From NCBI GenBank assembly GCA_045587545.1, contig JAZNCN010000028.1, positions 1-64,000 of the forward strand: a DNA stretch of 64,000 nucleotides. The letters are read 5' to 3'. A program made the position numbers and the translations under genes. Positions 42,159 to 51,917 of the stretch are shown in pieces; position 1 is the first letter of the stretch, and every line of letters starts with the position of its first letter. The notes beneath the pieces were generated by a model, which did no database searches, was not told the DNA's origin, and was given only the letters and a program-made list of their open reading frames with translations. Origin of the DNA: Caccoplasma_A sp045587545. Its GTDB lineage: Bacteria; Bacteroidota; Bacteroidia; Bacteroidales; G3-4614.

Positions 42159-44663
42159 TTATTTACCAATTATTGTTACTGAACCTTTCTTTAATCCTTT
42201 ACTTGTTGCTTCAAGGGTTATTGTTCCTGACTTACCGTTTGATGCTACAATTGCTGTCATCATTCCATTAAAGACTTTCATTTGAGGCTCTTGGAAAGAT
42301 TCCAACGATGTTGGATCTCCATTTGCGCCTGCGCGGTAATAACCATTGCCTTTAACCTTGAATTTAATTTGATTTGCGGCTACAGGACATAAATTACCCT
42401 CTTTGTCAACAACTTTAACTGTTACAAACGATAGGTCTTTACCGTCAGCTGTAATCTCTTTTCTGTCGGGTATCAACTCGATATGATGTGGTTTGCCTGC
42501 TGTCTTAATCTCTTTTTCTGCAACTGCATTTCCGTCATTGTCATATGCAACAACTTTAACGGTTCCCGGTTCGTATTTAGTGTCAAACCACATTAAGCGA
42601 TAGCGGGTAAGACGTTTAAGATCTGCTGCTGATGCTGAGTCGGCACTGTTATATACGTTTACTGATAAATCTTTTGTTCGTTTGCCTTGGCTTTTGCCAT
42701 TAATGAATAGCTCTGCCGATGGATAATTTGTATATACAAAGATAGGTGTTACCTCTCCTTCTCTACCCTCCCAATTCCAGTGAGGAAGAATGTGAAGTGT
42801 CTCTGCCTCTTTGTTCCAATGACTGCGGTATAGATAATATCTGTCTTTTGGTAATCCAGCAAGGTCAATTATTCCAAATAGTGATGAGTGGCTTGGCCAA
42901 TCTGAGTAGTACGGAGTTGGCTCACCAAGATAATCAAAGCCTGTCCAAACAAACTCTCCTATACAATAACTTAAATCATCATGTTGAATCCAATCGTCCT
43001 CCGGCAAGTTTGACCAACCGCAATGTTCAACATCGTATGATGAAGCTTGATGGTCTTCGTATTTGTGCATTGAACGACGAACAACAGGGAATTTATATAC
43101 GCCTCGAGAACTTAATGTTGATGCTGTTTCGCTACCAAGAATTATTTGTTGTGGAAGTTTTTTATAATTCTCAATATATTTGTGAGGACGATAGTTAAAT
43201 CCTGCAACGTCCATAACAGCTGCCATATTGTTGTTAACAACGGCATCGGGAGCGTCCATACCTTGTGTTACAGGGCGTGTTGGATCTTCTCTATGACAAA
43301 TGTCTTGTAACATTCTTGAGAGTTTGGGACCTTTAAATTGATGCCATTGGTCTGGCACTTCGTTTCCTATACACCACATAACAACACTTGGATTGTTGCG
43401 ATATTGATGAATTAGATTAACGAGATCTTTCTCCATCCATTTATGGAACATTGTATTATAACCGTTTTTAACTTTGGGAGTTACCCACTCGTCAAACGAT
43501 TCAACCATAAGCATCATACCCATCTCATCGCATGCTTTTACGAGTTCGGGAGCAGGCATATTATGAGATGTGCGTATTGCGTTACACCCCATATCTTTAA
43601 GAATACGAACTTGACGTCGTATACCTGCTTCGTTTGCAATACCTCCAAGAGGTCCTAAATCGTGATGATTACATACTCCTTTAAATTGTGTACGCTCTCC
43701 ATTTAAGAAAAATCCTTTATTGGGAATAATCTCTATTGTACGGAAACCAAATGTTGTTGAGTACTCATCTTTAAGAATATCTCCTTCATATATTTTTGAT
43801 TCGGCAGAATATAAAACAGGGTCGTTTAATGTCCATAGTTTAGGTGATTCTACAACAAAATTTTGTTCAAATAATCCTCCATCAAAACGTCTTCCTTTAC
43901 TATTATTTGAAGCAACAATGTTACCATCTTTATCTTTAATGGTAGTTTTAATTGTGTAATCTTCAATTGTCTTCCCTTCCGGAACTATCAATTTTGTCTT
44001 TAGATTTACTTTGGCAAAATCATCTTCAATAACAGGGGTTGTTAGTTGTGTACCATATACAGGAACATATGCATCGTCTGTTACAACTACATGGACATTA
44101 CGATATAGACCTGCTCCGGGATACCAGCGAGAACTCTCGATAAGGTTCTCCAATCTTACAGCCAACGTAACTTTTTCTCCCTCTTTAATAAATGGAGTTG
44201 CATCGACATTAAAAGAGGTGTATCCATACGGACGAGATGTTGCTTTCTCTCCATTTATATATACATCAGCATGGCTCATTGCTCCATCAAAAATAATAGT
44301 ACAATTTTTACCGGCTTTAAACTCAGGAATGTCAAATGTCATTCTATACCAACCCGGACCAACAAATGGTAAACCTCCTGTACGACCGGCATGCTCCATT
44401 GCATCTTTTTGTCCGTCTTGAGTAATAGCAACATTTTGTTTGTCATTTTCTACACTAAAAGGTCCATAAATTGCCCAATCGTGGGGAACTGTTACGTTTT
44501 GCCACTCCTTGTCGTTAAAACCTACGGTGGAAAATACCGAACTATCTTGACGTGTGAAACGCCAACCTTTTTCTAATAAGGTTTCTGTTCGAGGTTGTGT
44601 CCAAACTGCAAGCGGAGACAGCATTAGCATTAAAACCGCACCTCTGATTTTGTTGTACTTCAT
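42159..44663 (-). CDS. Secreted GH2 family glycosidase, beta-galactosidase-like
   Basis: 834 residues with a signal peptide (about 1-22). Order of domains: sugar-binding jelly roll (about 30-200), immunoglobulin-like domain (about 205-310), the TIM barrel (about 315-600), then C-terminal DUF4982/Ig-like domains (about 640-834, with GTVKVVAYDNDGNAVAEKEI). The acid/base Glu is in VMWCIGNEVP, the nucleophile Glu in IILGSETAST. RTSHNMPAPELVKACDEMGM is the GH2 signature. It acts in the periplasm on beta-linked glycans. No SusC/SusD pair is beside it, so it is not in a typical polysaccharide utilisation locus. Confidence 0.9.
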   Translation of the reverse strand: MKYNKIRGAVLMLMLSPLAVWTQPRTETLLEKGWRFTRQDSSVFSTVGFNDKEWQNVTVPHDWAIYGPFSVENDKQNVAITQDGQKDAMEHAGRTGGLPFVGPGWYRMTFDIPEFKAGKNCTIIFDGAMSHADVYINGEKATSRPYGYTSFNVDATPFIKEGEKVTLAVRLENLIESSRWYPGAGLYRNVHVVVTDDAYVPVYGTQLTTPVIEDDFAKVNLKTKLIVPEGKTIEDYTIKTTIKDKDGNIVASNNSKGRRFDGGLFEQNFVVESPKLWTLNDPVLYSAESKIYEGDILKDEYSTTFGFRTIEIIPNKGFFLNGERTQFKGVCNHHDLGPLGGIANEAGIRRQVRILKDMGCNAIRTSHNMPAPELVKACDEMGMMLMVESFDEWVTPKVKNGYNTMFHKWMEKDLVNLIHQYRNNPSVVMWCIGNEVPDQWHQFKGPKLSRMLQDICHREDPTRPVTQGMDAPDAVVNNNMAAVMDVAGFNYRPHKYIENYKKLPQQIILGSETASTLSSRGVYKFPVVRRSMHKYEDHQASSYDVEHCGWSNLPEDDWIQHDDLSYCIGEFVWTGFDYLGEPTPYYSDWPSHSSLFGIIDLAGLPKDRYYLYRSHWNKEAETLHILPHWNWEGREGEVTPIFVYTNYPSAELFINGKSQGKRTKDLSVNVYNSADSASAADLKRLTRYRLMWFDTKYEPGTVKVVAYDNDGNAVAEKEIKTAGKPHHIELIPDRKEITADGKDLSFVTVKVVDKEGNLCPVAANQIKFKVKGNGYYRAGANGDPTSLESFQEPQMKVFNGMMTAIVASNGKSGTITLEATSKGLKKGSVTIIGK

Positions 44664-44709
44664 ATCAATTATTTTGTTTTAGGTTATTATAATCTTTGAT
44701 TATCTTTGA

Positions 44710-44717
44710 CGAAGATA
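44710..44717 (-). promoter_or_regulatory. Promoter -7 box of the GH2 gene
   Basis: Minus-strand TATCTTCG, one base off TAnnTTTG, about 47 nt before the GH2 start codon. The -33 element is not clear. Confidence 0.5.
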
Positions 44718-44739
44718 GTAAAAAATAAGTAAATAAAAA

Positions 44740-44770
44740 ACAAGAGACCTATGAAACATAGACCTCTTGT
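44740..44770 (-). terminator. Terminator of the DUF4293 gene
   Basis: ACAAGAG pairs with CTCTTGT, and an inner CTATG-AAA-CATAG hairpin stacks inside. On the minus strand a run of T follows (TTTTTTATTT). Confidence 0.8.
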
Positions 44771-44797
44771 TGATAATATTAATGTCTTATTGATTTT

Positions 44798-45259
44798 TTA
44801 TCTTATTCTCTCTGCAGAACGCACTAAACGTTCGTCGGCATTTATGGACCTAATTGCCATTATATCAAGAATAAATGCAACTATTGGAAATATCAAGATT
44901 GCATTTAAAGATGTTTCGGTAGCCAATACTGCATCTTTTGAATACCACCAATATATTAATGCTATCGGATAAAACAATAGAGTGAACATACTTGATAGTA
45001 TTGTTATTTTTACTTGTCTTTTGCGATTTTTATAACCAAATATCGCTATAAATGATAGTATAGCCGCCAATGCTATAATTACGGCTATCGGTAAAGTATC
45101 AATAGAAACGGAGGTGTCTCCAGATATTGATTTTATTCCATATGAATAAAAATCCCATATGCCTTCATCATTGGTTAATTGAGCTAAAGGTATAGCATGA
45201 ATTGTTGCCATTATAGCTGTTGCCAATAATAGATATATTGTCTGTATTCTTTGTATCAT
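44798..45259 (-). CDS. DUF4293 family membrane protein
   Basis: 153 residues, starts MIQRIQTIYLLLA as is typical of DUF4293, with four membrane segments (about 5-22, 53-73, 82-103 and 115-138). Restricted to Bacteroidota as far as I know; function unknown. It follows dapA by 31 bp. Confidence 0.88.
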   Translation of the reverse strand: MIQRIQTIYLLLATAIMATIHAIPLAQLTNDEGIWDFYSYGIKSISGDTSVSIDTLPIAVIIALAAILSFIAIFGYKNRKRQVKITILSSMFTLLFYPIALIYWWYSKDAVLATETSLNAILIFPIVAFILDIMAIRSINADERLVRSAERIR

Positions 45260-45290
45260 AGTATATTAACAAATATAGTTTATTAATGTT

Positions 45291-46184
45291 TTAGCATTTT
45301 ATATTAAGGTTATCAAGAACTACTCTCATTTTTTCGTATGTGGTAATTCTTGTAGGAACAAGAGGTAAACGAAGTTTATTTTCAATATATCCCATTGCGT
45401 TAAGCATCGCTTTTACTCCTGCAGGATTACCATCGACAAACAGTAATGAGAATAACTCTGTAAATTCATGGTGAATTCTTAATGCACTATCATAATCGCC
45501 ATTTAAAGCCAAACGAACCATTCGTCCAAACTCTTTAGGAAATGCATTACCAATAACCGATATTACTCCAACTGCTCCCAATGTAATTAAAGGGAATGTA
45601 ATACCGTCATCACCGGATATTACCATAAAATCGGCAGGTTTGTTCTTAATAATATCGTCCATCTGAACAATATTACCTGATGCCTCTTTGATTGCAACAA
45701 CATTATCAAACTCTCTTGCAATGCGCAATGTTGTTTCTGCCGTCATATTTACACCGGTTCTTCCCGGCACATTATATAAAATTATTGGAAGTTCTGTTGC
45801 TTTTGCAATTGCTTTATAATGCTGATATATTCCTTCTTGTGAGGGTTTGTTGTAATATGGAACGACACTTAATATTGCGTCTATTCCCTCATAATCTCCA
45901 TTTTTTAATTGAGAAACAACGCTGTTTGTGCAATTACCGCCTACTCCAAGTACAATAGGAACACGTCCATTTACTCTATCTCTTACAAAGGATACAACCT
46001 CTTTCTTTTCTGAGTCGCTTAACGTTGGAGTCTCTGCTGTTGTTCCAAGAACAACAAGGTAATCTATGCTGTTTTGTATTAAATGTTCAATAAGTTTTCC
46101 GAGAGCCGTGAAATCAATGGTTTCATCTTCATTAAAAGGCGTTATAAGAGCAACACCTAAACCTCTCAAATTAATTCTCTCCAT
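45291..46184 (-). CDS. dapA: 4-hydroxy-tetrahydrodipicolinate synthase
   Basis: Condenses pyruvate with aspartate semialdehyde, the branch step to diaminopimelate and lysine. 297-residue barrel with the proton-relay Tyr in LYNVPGRTGVN, the Schiff-base Lys in VVAIKEASGN, and GTTAETPTLS at the pyruvate site. Complements lysC and lysA at the other end of the window. A TATCTTCG box lies on the minus strand at 46219-46212, just upstream. Confidence 0.96.
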   Translation of the reverse strand: MERINLRGLGVALITPFNEDETIDFTALGKLIEHLIQNSIDYLVVLGTTAETPTLSDSEKKEVVSFVRDRVNGRVPIVLGVGGNCTNSVVSQLKNGDYEGIDAILSVVPYYNKPSQEGIYQHYKAIAKATELPIILYNVPGRTGVNMTAETTLRIAREFDNVVAIKEASGNIVQMDDIIKNKPADFMVISGDDGITFPLITLGAVGVISVIGNAFPKEFGRMVRLALNGDYDSALRIHHEFTELFSLLFVDGNPAGVKAMLNAMGYIENKLRLPLVPTRITTYEKMRVVLDNLNIKC

Positions 46185-46211
46185 AAAAGGTATTTCGAAT
46201 ATTTCAAGTTG

Positions 46212-46219
46212 CGAAGATA
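46212..46219 (-). promoter_or_regulatory. Promoter -7 box of dapA
   Basis: Minus-strand TATCTTCG about 28 nt before the dapA start codon. The upstream -33 element is not well defined. Confidence 0.5.
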
Positions 46220-46387
46220 ATAAAATATTTCAACTTATAGCATAACAAATTGATATTATTAATCTCTTTTTTATTTAAATATGTTTAAATTATTATCTAT
46301 TATATTCCTTATTTATTACGAAACTATTTCTAAAATTTCTTTATAGCTTCATAAGATAGTATTCCGTATTAAAAAACACTCATTTTG

Positions 46388-48397
46388 TTATTGTTTCTCA
46401 ACCATACTGAGAAAATCATTCTCATTAATAATTTTCACGCCAAGTTTTTGTGCCTTTTCTAATTTGGCAGGGCCCATATTATCTCCTGCTAATATATAGT
46501 CTGTTTTTGCTGATACTGACGATGTGTTTTTTCCTCCATGTTGTTCAATCATCGCTTTATACTCGTCGCGAGAATGTTTCTCAAAAGTTCCACTAATTAC
46601 AATTGACAATCCTTTTAATGTATCTGAGAATTGAGAAATTCTCTCTTCTGAAAGTTGCATCTGTACTCCAACATCTCTTAACTTTTCTATTAACTCAATA
46701 TTGCGTGGCTCAGAAAAATATGATATCACACTTTCTGCTATTCTCTCTCCTATCTCATCAACAGCAATTAGTTCCTCCTTAGTGGCAGATATTAGATTAT
46801 CAATATTTTTAAAAGCAAATGCAAGTTTCTTTGCAACAGTTTCTCCAACAAATCTGATACCTATTGCATATACTACTCTTTCAAAAGGCACGTTTAATGA
46901 TGCTTTTATACCGTCAATTATATTTTGAGCAGATTTCTCTCCCATTCTCTCTATTGGTGAAATATCTTCACTTTTTAAAGAATAGAGGTCAGCTATATTT
47001 TTTACTAAACCAAGTTTGTAGAATGTATGAACTGTCTCTTCGCCTAAACCATCTATGTTCATAGCCTTTCGGCTGATATAGTGTTCTATTCGTCCTTTAA
47101 TTTGAGGTGGGCAACCTGTGTCATTCGGACAATAGTGAGCTGCTTCTCCCTCATATCTTATAAGAGGGGTTCCACATTCGGGGCAACTTCTTATAAATTT
47201 TACTTTTTCTCCTATTAATAGCATTCGGGCATCAGTATCAACACCTGTAATTTTGGGAATGATTTCGCCTCCTTTCTCTACATAAACCATATCTCCAATA
47301 TGTAAATCAAGCGATTCAATTATATCGGCGTTATGAAGAGATGCTCTTTTGACAATTGTTCCTGAAAGTTGTACTGGATCAAGATTTGCTACCGGAGTGA
47401 CAGCTCCTGTACGCCCTATCTGAAATGATACATAATTTAATCTTGTACATGCTTGCTCTGCTTGAAATTTATAAGCAATAGCCCATCGTGGTGATTTAGC
47501 TGTATACCCTAAAGTCTTTTGTTGCTTTAATGAAGCGACTTTGAATACAATACCATCAGTCGCTACAGGTAGATTTTTTCGCTCAATATCCCAATAGTTT
47601 ATATAATCAATCATATCTTGCAGTGAATGACATATCTTTGTGTCAGGAGATATTTTAAAGCCCCAACTTGCTGCAATTGCTAAATTCTGATAGTGGTTAT
47701 CTGATGGCAGATCTTCTCCGAGCATATAATATAAGTATGCATCTAATCCTCGCTTTGCTACAAGTGATGAATTTTGAAGTTTAAGTGTTCCTGATGCAGC
47801 ATTACGGGGATTTGCAAATAGCGATTCTTCTTGTTGTTCTCTTTCATAATTCAACTTTTCAAAAACACTCCAAGGCATAAGAATTTCGCCACGAATTTCA
47901 AATGATGATGGATAACCTTCTCCTCTTAATTGTAATGGTATTGAACGAATGGTTTTAACATTGGCTGTAACATCATCACCTTTTGTTCCATCTCCTCTTG
48001 TTACGGCTCTTAATAGTTTGCCATCTTCGTATGTCAGTGATATTGAAGTTCCGTCATATTTAAGTTCTGCTACAATCTCAAAACTTTCATTTAATCCTTG
48101 AGCTACACGGTTATAAAAGGCTTCTACTTCACTAATAGTATATGTATTTCCAAGAGATAACATTGGATAACGATGTTCAACTTGAGTAAATCCTGCTGAT
48201 ATATCACTTCCAACTCTTTGTGTGGGAGATTCAGAAGAAAAATATTGAGGATTTTCATTCTCTAATTTTTGCAGTAGAGCTAATTTCTCATCAAATTCTC
48301 TATCACTAATAGTGGGGTTATTACAAACGTAATAGTTATAATTATGTTCATCTATCTCTCGTCGTAGATTTTCAATAGTACCTTTTATATTTTCCAT
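46388..48397 (-). CDS. ligA: NAD-dependent DNA ligase
   Basis: Seals nicks in replication and repair. 669 residues from MENIKGTIENLRREI (48397): Ia/adenylation domain with the AMP-lysine in ELKYDGTSISL, OB fold, four-Cys zinc finger (CPEC and HYCPNDTGC), helix-hairpin-helix region (NIDGLGEETVHTFYKLGL) and C-terminal BRCT domain (GLSIVISGTF). The frame is open to 48436, but a TATCTTTA promoter box at 48430-48423 makes the upstream start unlikely. Confidence 0.95.
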   Translation of the reverse strand: MENIKGTIENLRREIDEHNYNYYVCNNPTISDREFDEKLALLQKLENENPQYFSSESPTQRVGSDISAGFTQVEHRYPMLSLGNTYTISEVEAFYNRVAQGLNESFEIVAELKYDGTSISLTYEDGKLLRAVTRGDGTKGDDVTANVKTIRSIPLQLRGEGYPSSFEIRGEILMPWSVFEKLNYEREQQEESLFANPRNAASGTLKLQNSSLVAKRGLDAYLYYMLGEDLPSDNHYQNLAIAASWGFKISPDTKICHSLQDMIDYINYWDIERKNLPVATDGIVFKVASLKQQKTLGYTAKSPRWAIAYKFQAEQACTRLNYVSFQIGRTGAVTPVANLDPVQLSGTIVKRASLHNADIIESLDLHIGDMVYVEKGGEIIPKITGVDTDARMLLIGEKVKFIRSCPECGTPLIRYEGEAAHYCPNDTGCPPQIKGRIEHYISRKAMNIDGLGEETVHTFYKLGLVKNIADLYSLKSEDISPIERMGEKSAQNIIDGIKASLNVPFERVVYAIGIRFVGETVAKKLAFAFKNIDNLISATKEELIAVDEIGERIAESVISYFSEPRNIELIEKLRDVGVQMQLSEERISQFSDTLKGLSIVISGTFEKHSRDEYKAMIEQHGGKNTSSVSAKTDYILAGDNMGPAKLEKAQKLGVKIINENDFLSMVEKQ

Positions 48398-48422
48398 ATT
48401 ATATATAGTTGTTATGGTTTTG

Positions 48423-48430
48423 TAAAGATA
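48423..48430 (-). promoter_or_regulatory. Promoter -7 box of ligA
   Basis: Minus-strand TATCTTTA, differing from TAnnTTTG only at the last base, about 26 nt before the chosen ligA start. Confidence 0.45.
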
Positions 48431-48504
48431 CAACAATTTGAGATTATATTAAGGATCTGTTTAGAATTCTTTTTCATTAAATAGTAAAAAACAATGTAAA
48501 TATT

Positions 48505-48536
48505 TTTGTTTAGGCTTACCGTATAAGTTATCTTTG
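48505..48536 (+). promoter_or_regulatory. Promoter of the TIGR04076 gene, nearly touching the start codon
   Basis: TTTG (48505-48508), 20-nt spacer, TATCTTTG (48529-48536): a full consensus match. The ATG at 48542 is only 5 nt beyond the box, so the transcript should have almost no 5' leader. Confidence 0.75.
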
Positions 48537-48541
48537 TAGTT

Positions 48542-48844
48542 ATGAAAAAAATAAAGATTACCGTAAAACGAGTTGCTTGTTATAATGATTTGATGCATGA
48601 GTTTGAAAACCCCATTGAACATGCATGCAGTATGAAGGTGGGTAATGAATTTATTGTTGAGAATTGTTGTAAACCTGACAATATGTGTGATAGCGCTTGG
48701 GAGACTATGTTGCCTTTTGTAAAAGAGTTATCGGAAGGTGGTGGTAATTTTTATGATGGTTGGATGAAAAATCCATACTCGGCAATGATATCATGTAATG
48801 ATGGCTTCAGACCTGTAAGTTTTTATATTGAGGTTGTTGAATAA
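48542..48844 (+). CDS. TIGR04076 family protein
   Basis: 100 residues, soluble, with conserved Cys residues (VACYN, CSMKVG, CCKPDNMCDSAW) and an ending FRPVSFYIEVVE. The pattern fits the TIGR04076 family of small proteins of unknown role; the cysteines might bind a metal. It is 14 bp before uvrA and may be co-transcribed with it. Confidence 0.8.
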   Translation: MKKIKITVKRVACYNDLMHEFENPIEHACSMKVGNEFIVENCCKPDNMCDSAWETMLPFVKELSEGGGNFYDGWMKNPYSAMISCNDGFRPVSFYIEVVE

Positions 48845-48858
48845 ATTTAATCGAGATT

Positions 48859-51654
48859 ATGAATAGCAATAAAGGCGAAGAGAATATATTTATTAAAGGT
48901 GCAAGGGTAAATAACTTAAAGAATATTGATGTTGAAATACCTCGTGATAAGTTTATTGTTGTTACAGGAGTCTCTGGAAGCGGCAAAACATCTTTGGCAT
49001 TTGATACTTTATATGCCGAAGGACAAAGAAGATATGTTGAAAGTCTATCATCATACGCACGTCAATTCTTAGGGAGGATAAGTAAACCCGAATGTGATTA
49101 TATTGTTGGTATACCACCAGCTATTGCAATTGAACAGAAGGTTAGTACGCGTAATGCTCGCTCAACTGTTGGAACATCAACAGAGATATACGACTATTTG
49201 AGAATGTTGTTTGGTCGTATAGGTCATACATATTCACCAATATCAGGAGATGAAGTAAAAAAACACGATTCAGAGGATATAGTCAAATGTATGCTCTCCT
49301 ACCCCGTTGGTACTAGGTTTATGCTAATGACCTCGCTTAAAGCTTTACAAGGCGAAGAGGCAAAAGGCTATTTGATAAAGTTAATGCAAGAGGGTTATTC
49401 AAGACTTGTTATTGATAATAATATAACAAAAATTGATGATGTATTAAATTATGAAGTGATTGATTTAAACTCATCATATTTAGTAATTGACCGCATGAGC
49501 GTAAATGGGGCCAAAGACGTTATAAGCAGATTGGTTGATTCTTCTGAAATAGCTTTTTTTGAGAGTGAAGGAGAGTGTATATTACGTTTTTATACAAGCG
49601 ATGGAGAGATTGATCATAAATTTTCAAAGCATTTTGAGGCAGATGGAATAAAATTCCAAGAACCTAACGACATAATGTTTAACTTTAATTCACCTATAGG
49701 TGCCTGCCCAACGTGCGAAGGATATGGTATGGTGGTGGGAATTGATGAAAATCTTGTTATCCCCAACAAAGCATTATCGATATATGAAGATGCTGTTATG
49801 TGTTGGCGAGGAGAAAAAATGAGTGAATGGAAACGCGATTTTATTTTAAAAGCCGATAAATACAATTTTCCCATACATAAACCATATTATGAATTGACTG
49901 ACGAACAAAAATCTTTACTATGGCATGGGAATGATGAAATTTGGGGAATAGATGCATTCTTTAAAATGGTAGAATCTAATCTTTACAAAGTCCAATATAG
50001 AGTTATGTTGGCACGATATAGAGGTAAAACTTTATGCCCAGATTGTAAAGGTGCGCGATTAAAGCCCGAGGCCCTTTATGTTCGTATAGGCGGTAAAAAT
50101 ATTGCAGAACTTACAGTAATGCCAATAATTGAATTGCAAAAGTTTTTTGACAAATTACAACTATCAGAATATGATAATGATGTTGCTAAACGTCTATTGG
50201 TAGAGATAAAAACCCGATTGCAATTTTTGATTGATGTAGGCTTGGGATACCTTACTCTTAATCGCTTATCGTCAACGTTATCCGGAGGAGAGAGCCAAAG
50301 AATAAATCTTGCCACATCTTTGGGAAGTAGCCTTGTCGGCTCTCTATATATTTTGGACGAGCCATCGATAGGATTACATTCGCGCGATACAAATAGGTTA
50401 ATAAAAGTACTTCGTCAACTGCAAAGTTTAGGAAATACTGTTGTTGTGGTTGAACATGATGAAGAGATAATACGCGAAGCAGATTACATTATTGATATTG
50501 GACCTGATGCAGGTCGTTTAGGAGGAGAAATTGTATATCAAGGCGAAATGAATGGTTTGCAAAATAATGAAAAAAGTTATACAGTAAAATATCTTACAGG
50601 CGTTGAGAAAATTGATGTTCCGACAATGCGTCGCAAATGGAATAACTTTATTCGAGTAAAAGGTGCAGCTCACAATAACTTAAAAGGTATTGATGTTGAT
50701 TTTCCATTAAATATATTTACGGTAGTTACAGGAGTATCCGGAAGTGGGAAATCAACTCTCGTGCGAGATACTTTTTATAGAGCGATGTGCCGCCATTATA
50801 ATATGGAGAGTGATGCTCCAGGAGCTATGTTACAACTATTGGGCGATTTAAATTTAATGAAAGGCATTGAATTTGTTGATCAAAACCCAATTGGTAAATC
50901 AACTCGTTCAAATCCTGCAACATATTTAAAGGCTTTTGATGAAATTCGCCGATTATATGCCGATCAGCAAGCGGCAAAACAGATGGGTTTTAGTGCAGGA
51001 TACTTCTCGTTTAATAGCGAAGGTGGTCGTTGTGAAGAGTGCAAAGGCGAAGGAGTTATTACTGTAGAGATGCAGTTTATGGCAGATATTACTCTTGTAT
51101 GTGAATGTTGTAATGGTAAAAGATATAAAAGTGATGTATTAGAGGTTGAATATCGCGGTAAAAATATTAGCGATATTTTGGATATGACTATTAACCAGGC
51201 CATTGAGTTTTTCTCTGATATAAATGGCTCATACGAAAAAAAGATTGTCAAAAAACTAATACCTCTACAAACTGTAGGTTTGGGTTATTTGAAAATGGGA
51301 CAATCATCATCAACTCTATCGGGAGGAGAGAGTCAAAGAATAAAACTTGCCGCATTTCTATCAAACGAAGCTCTTGCTCCAACAATATTCATTTTTGACG
51401 AACCTACCACAGGCTTACATATGCACGATGTAAAACGTCTGATTAAAGTATTTGACACTTTAGTAGAAAAGGGACATACAGTCATAGTCATTGAACATAA
51501 TATGGACGTAATAAAGTGTGCAGACCATATAATTGATTTAGGGCCGGAAGGAGGAGATAACGGAGGAACGTTAGTCTGTGCCGGCACTCCTGAAGAAATT
51601 GCTCAATGCCCTAATTCATATACAGGGAAATATCTAAAAGAAAAACTTAATTAG
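48859..51654 (+). CDS. uvrA: Excinuclease ABC subunit A
   Basis: Damage-recognition ATPase of nucleotide excision repair, working with UvrB. 931 residues: two ABC modules with Walker A motifs GVSGSGKTSLAF and GVSGSGKSTLV, two signature motifs (LSGGESQRI), and zinc-binding Cys pairs (CPTC, CPDC; CEEC, CECC). Length and order are normal. Confidence 0.97.
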   Translation: MNSNKGEENIFIKGARVNNLKNIDVEIPRDKFIVVTGVSGSGKTSLAFDTLYAEGQRRYVESLSSYARQFLGRISKPECDYIVGIPPAIAIEQKVSTRNARSTVGTSTEIYDYLRMLFGRIGHTYSPISGDEVKKHDSEDIVKCMLSYPVGTRFMLMTSLKALQGEEAKGYLIKLMQEGYSRLVIDNNITKIDDVLNYEVIDLNSSYLVIDRMSVNGAKDVISRLVDSSEIAFFESEGECILRFYTSDGEIDHKFSKHFEADGIKFQEPNDIMFNFNSPIGACPTCEGYGMVVGIDENLVIPNKALSIYEDAVMCWRGEKMSEWKRDFILKADKYNFPIHKPYYELTDEQKSLLWHGNDEIWGIDAFFKMVESNLYKVQYRVMLARYRGKTLCPDCKGARLKPEALYVRIGGKNIAELTVMPIIELQKFFDKLQLSEYDNDVAKRLLVEIKTRLQFLIDVGLGYLTLNRLSSTLSGGESQRINLATSLGSSLVGSLYILDEPSIGLHSRDTNRLIKVLRQLQSLGNTVVVVEHDEEIIREADYIIDIGPDAGRLGGEIVYQGEMNGLQNNEKSYTVKYLTGVEKIDVPTMRRKWNNFIRVKGAAHNNLKGIDVDFPLNIFTVVTGVSGSGKSTLVRDTFYRAMCRHYNMESDAPGAMLQLLGDLNLMKGIEFVDQNPIGKSTRSNPATYLKAFDEIRRLYADQQAAKQMGFSAGYFSFNSEGGRCEECKGEGVITVEMQFMADITLVCECCNGKRYKSDVLEVEYRGKNISDILDMTINQAIEFFSDINGSYEKKIVKKLIPLQTVGLGYLKMGQSSSTLSGGESQRIKLAAFLSNEALAPTIFIFDEPTTGLHMHDVKRLIKVFDTLVEKGHTVIVIEHNMDVIKCADHIIDLGPEGGDNGGTLVCAGTPEEIAQCPNSYTGKYLKEKLN

Positions 51655-51727
51655 AAACAGTTTCTTAATTACGAATTTTTAAAATTGTGGCATTGTTCTA
51701 AACCATTTAATATAACATTTGTCATAT

Positions 51728-51770
51728 TTGTGTATTGCATTTCTGAAAAAATGTCATACACAATTTTTTT
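51728..51770 (+). terminator. Terminator after uvrA
   Basis: TTGTGTAT (51728-51735) pairs with ATACACAA (51756-51763), with an inner GCATTT/AAATG stem, followed by seven T. Confidence 0.85.
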
Positions 51771-51917
51771 GTTAATACTTTTAACGAAACAACTGTTAAA
51801 TATCAATTGATTTTGATTAAAATAGATTAATGGAATAATTTTAAAACAATATGGTTCGTTTATTGCATTGTAATGGTAAAGAATAAATTCATCGTATTAT
51901 TAATTTTTAAATTTTAA

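Noticed and set aside
42746..43198. 150-residue plus-strand frame
   Set aside because: Shadow frame inside the well-supported GH2 gene on the minus strand.
48398..48436. 13-residue extension of LigA
   Set aside because: A TATCTTTA promoter box overlaps it, and the usual ligase N-terminus begins MENIKGTIENL.
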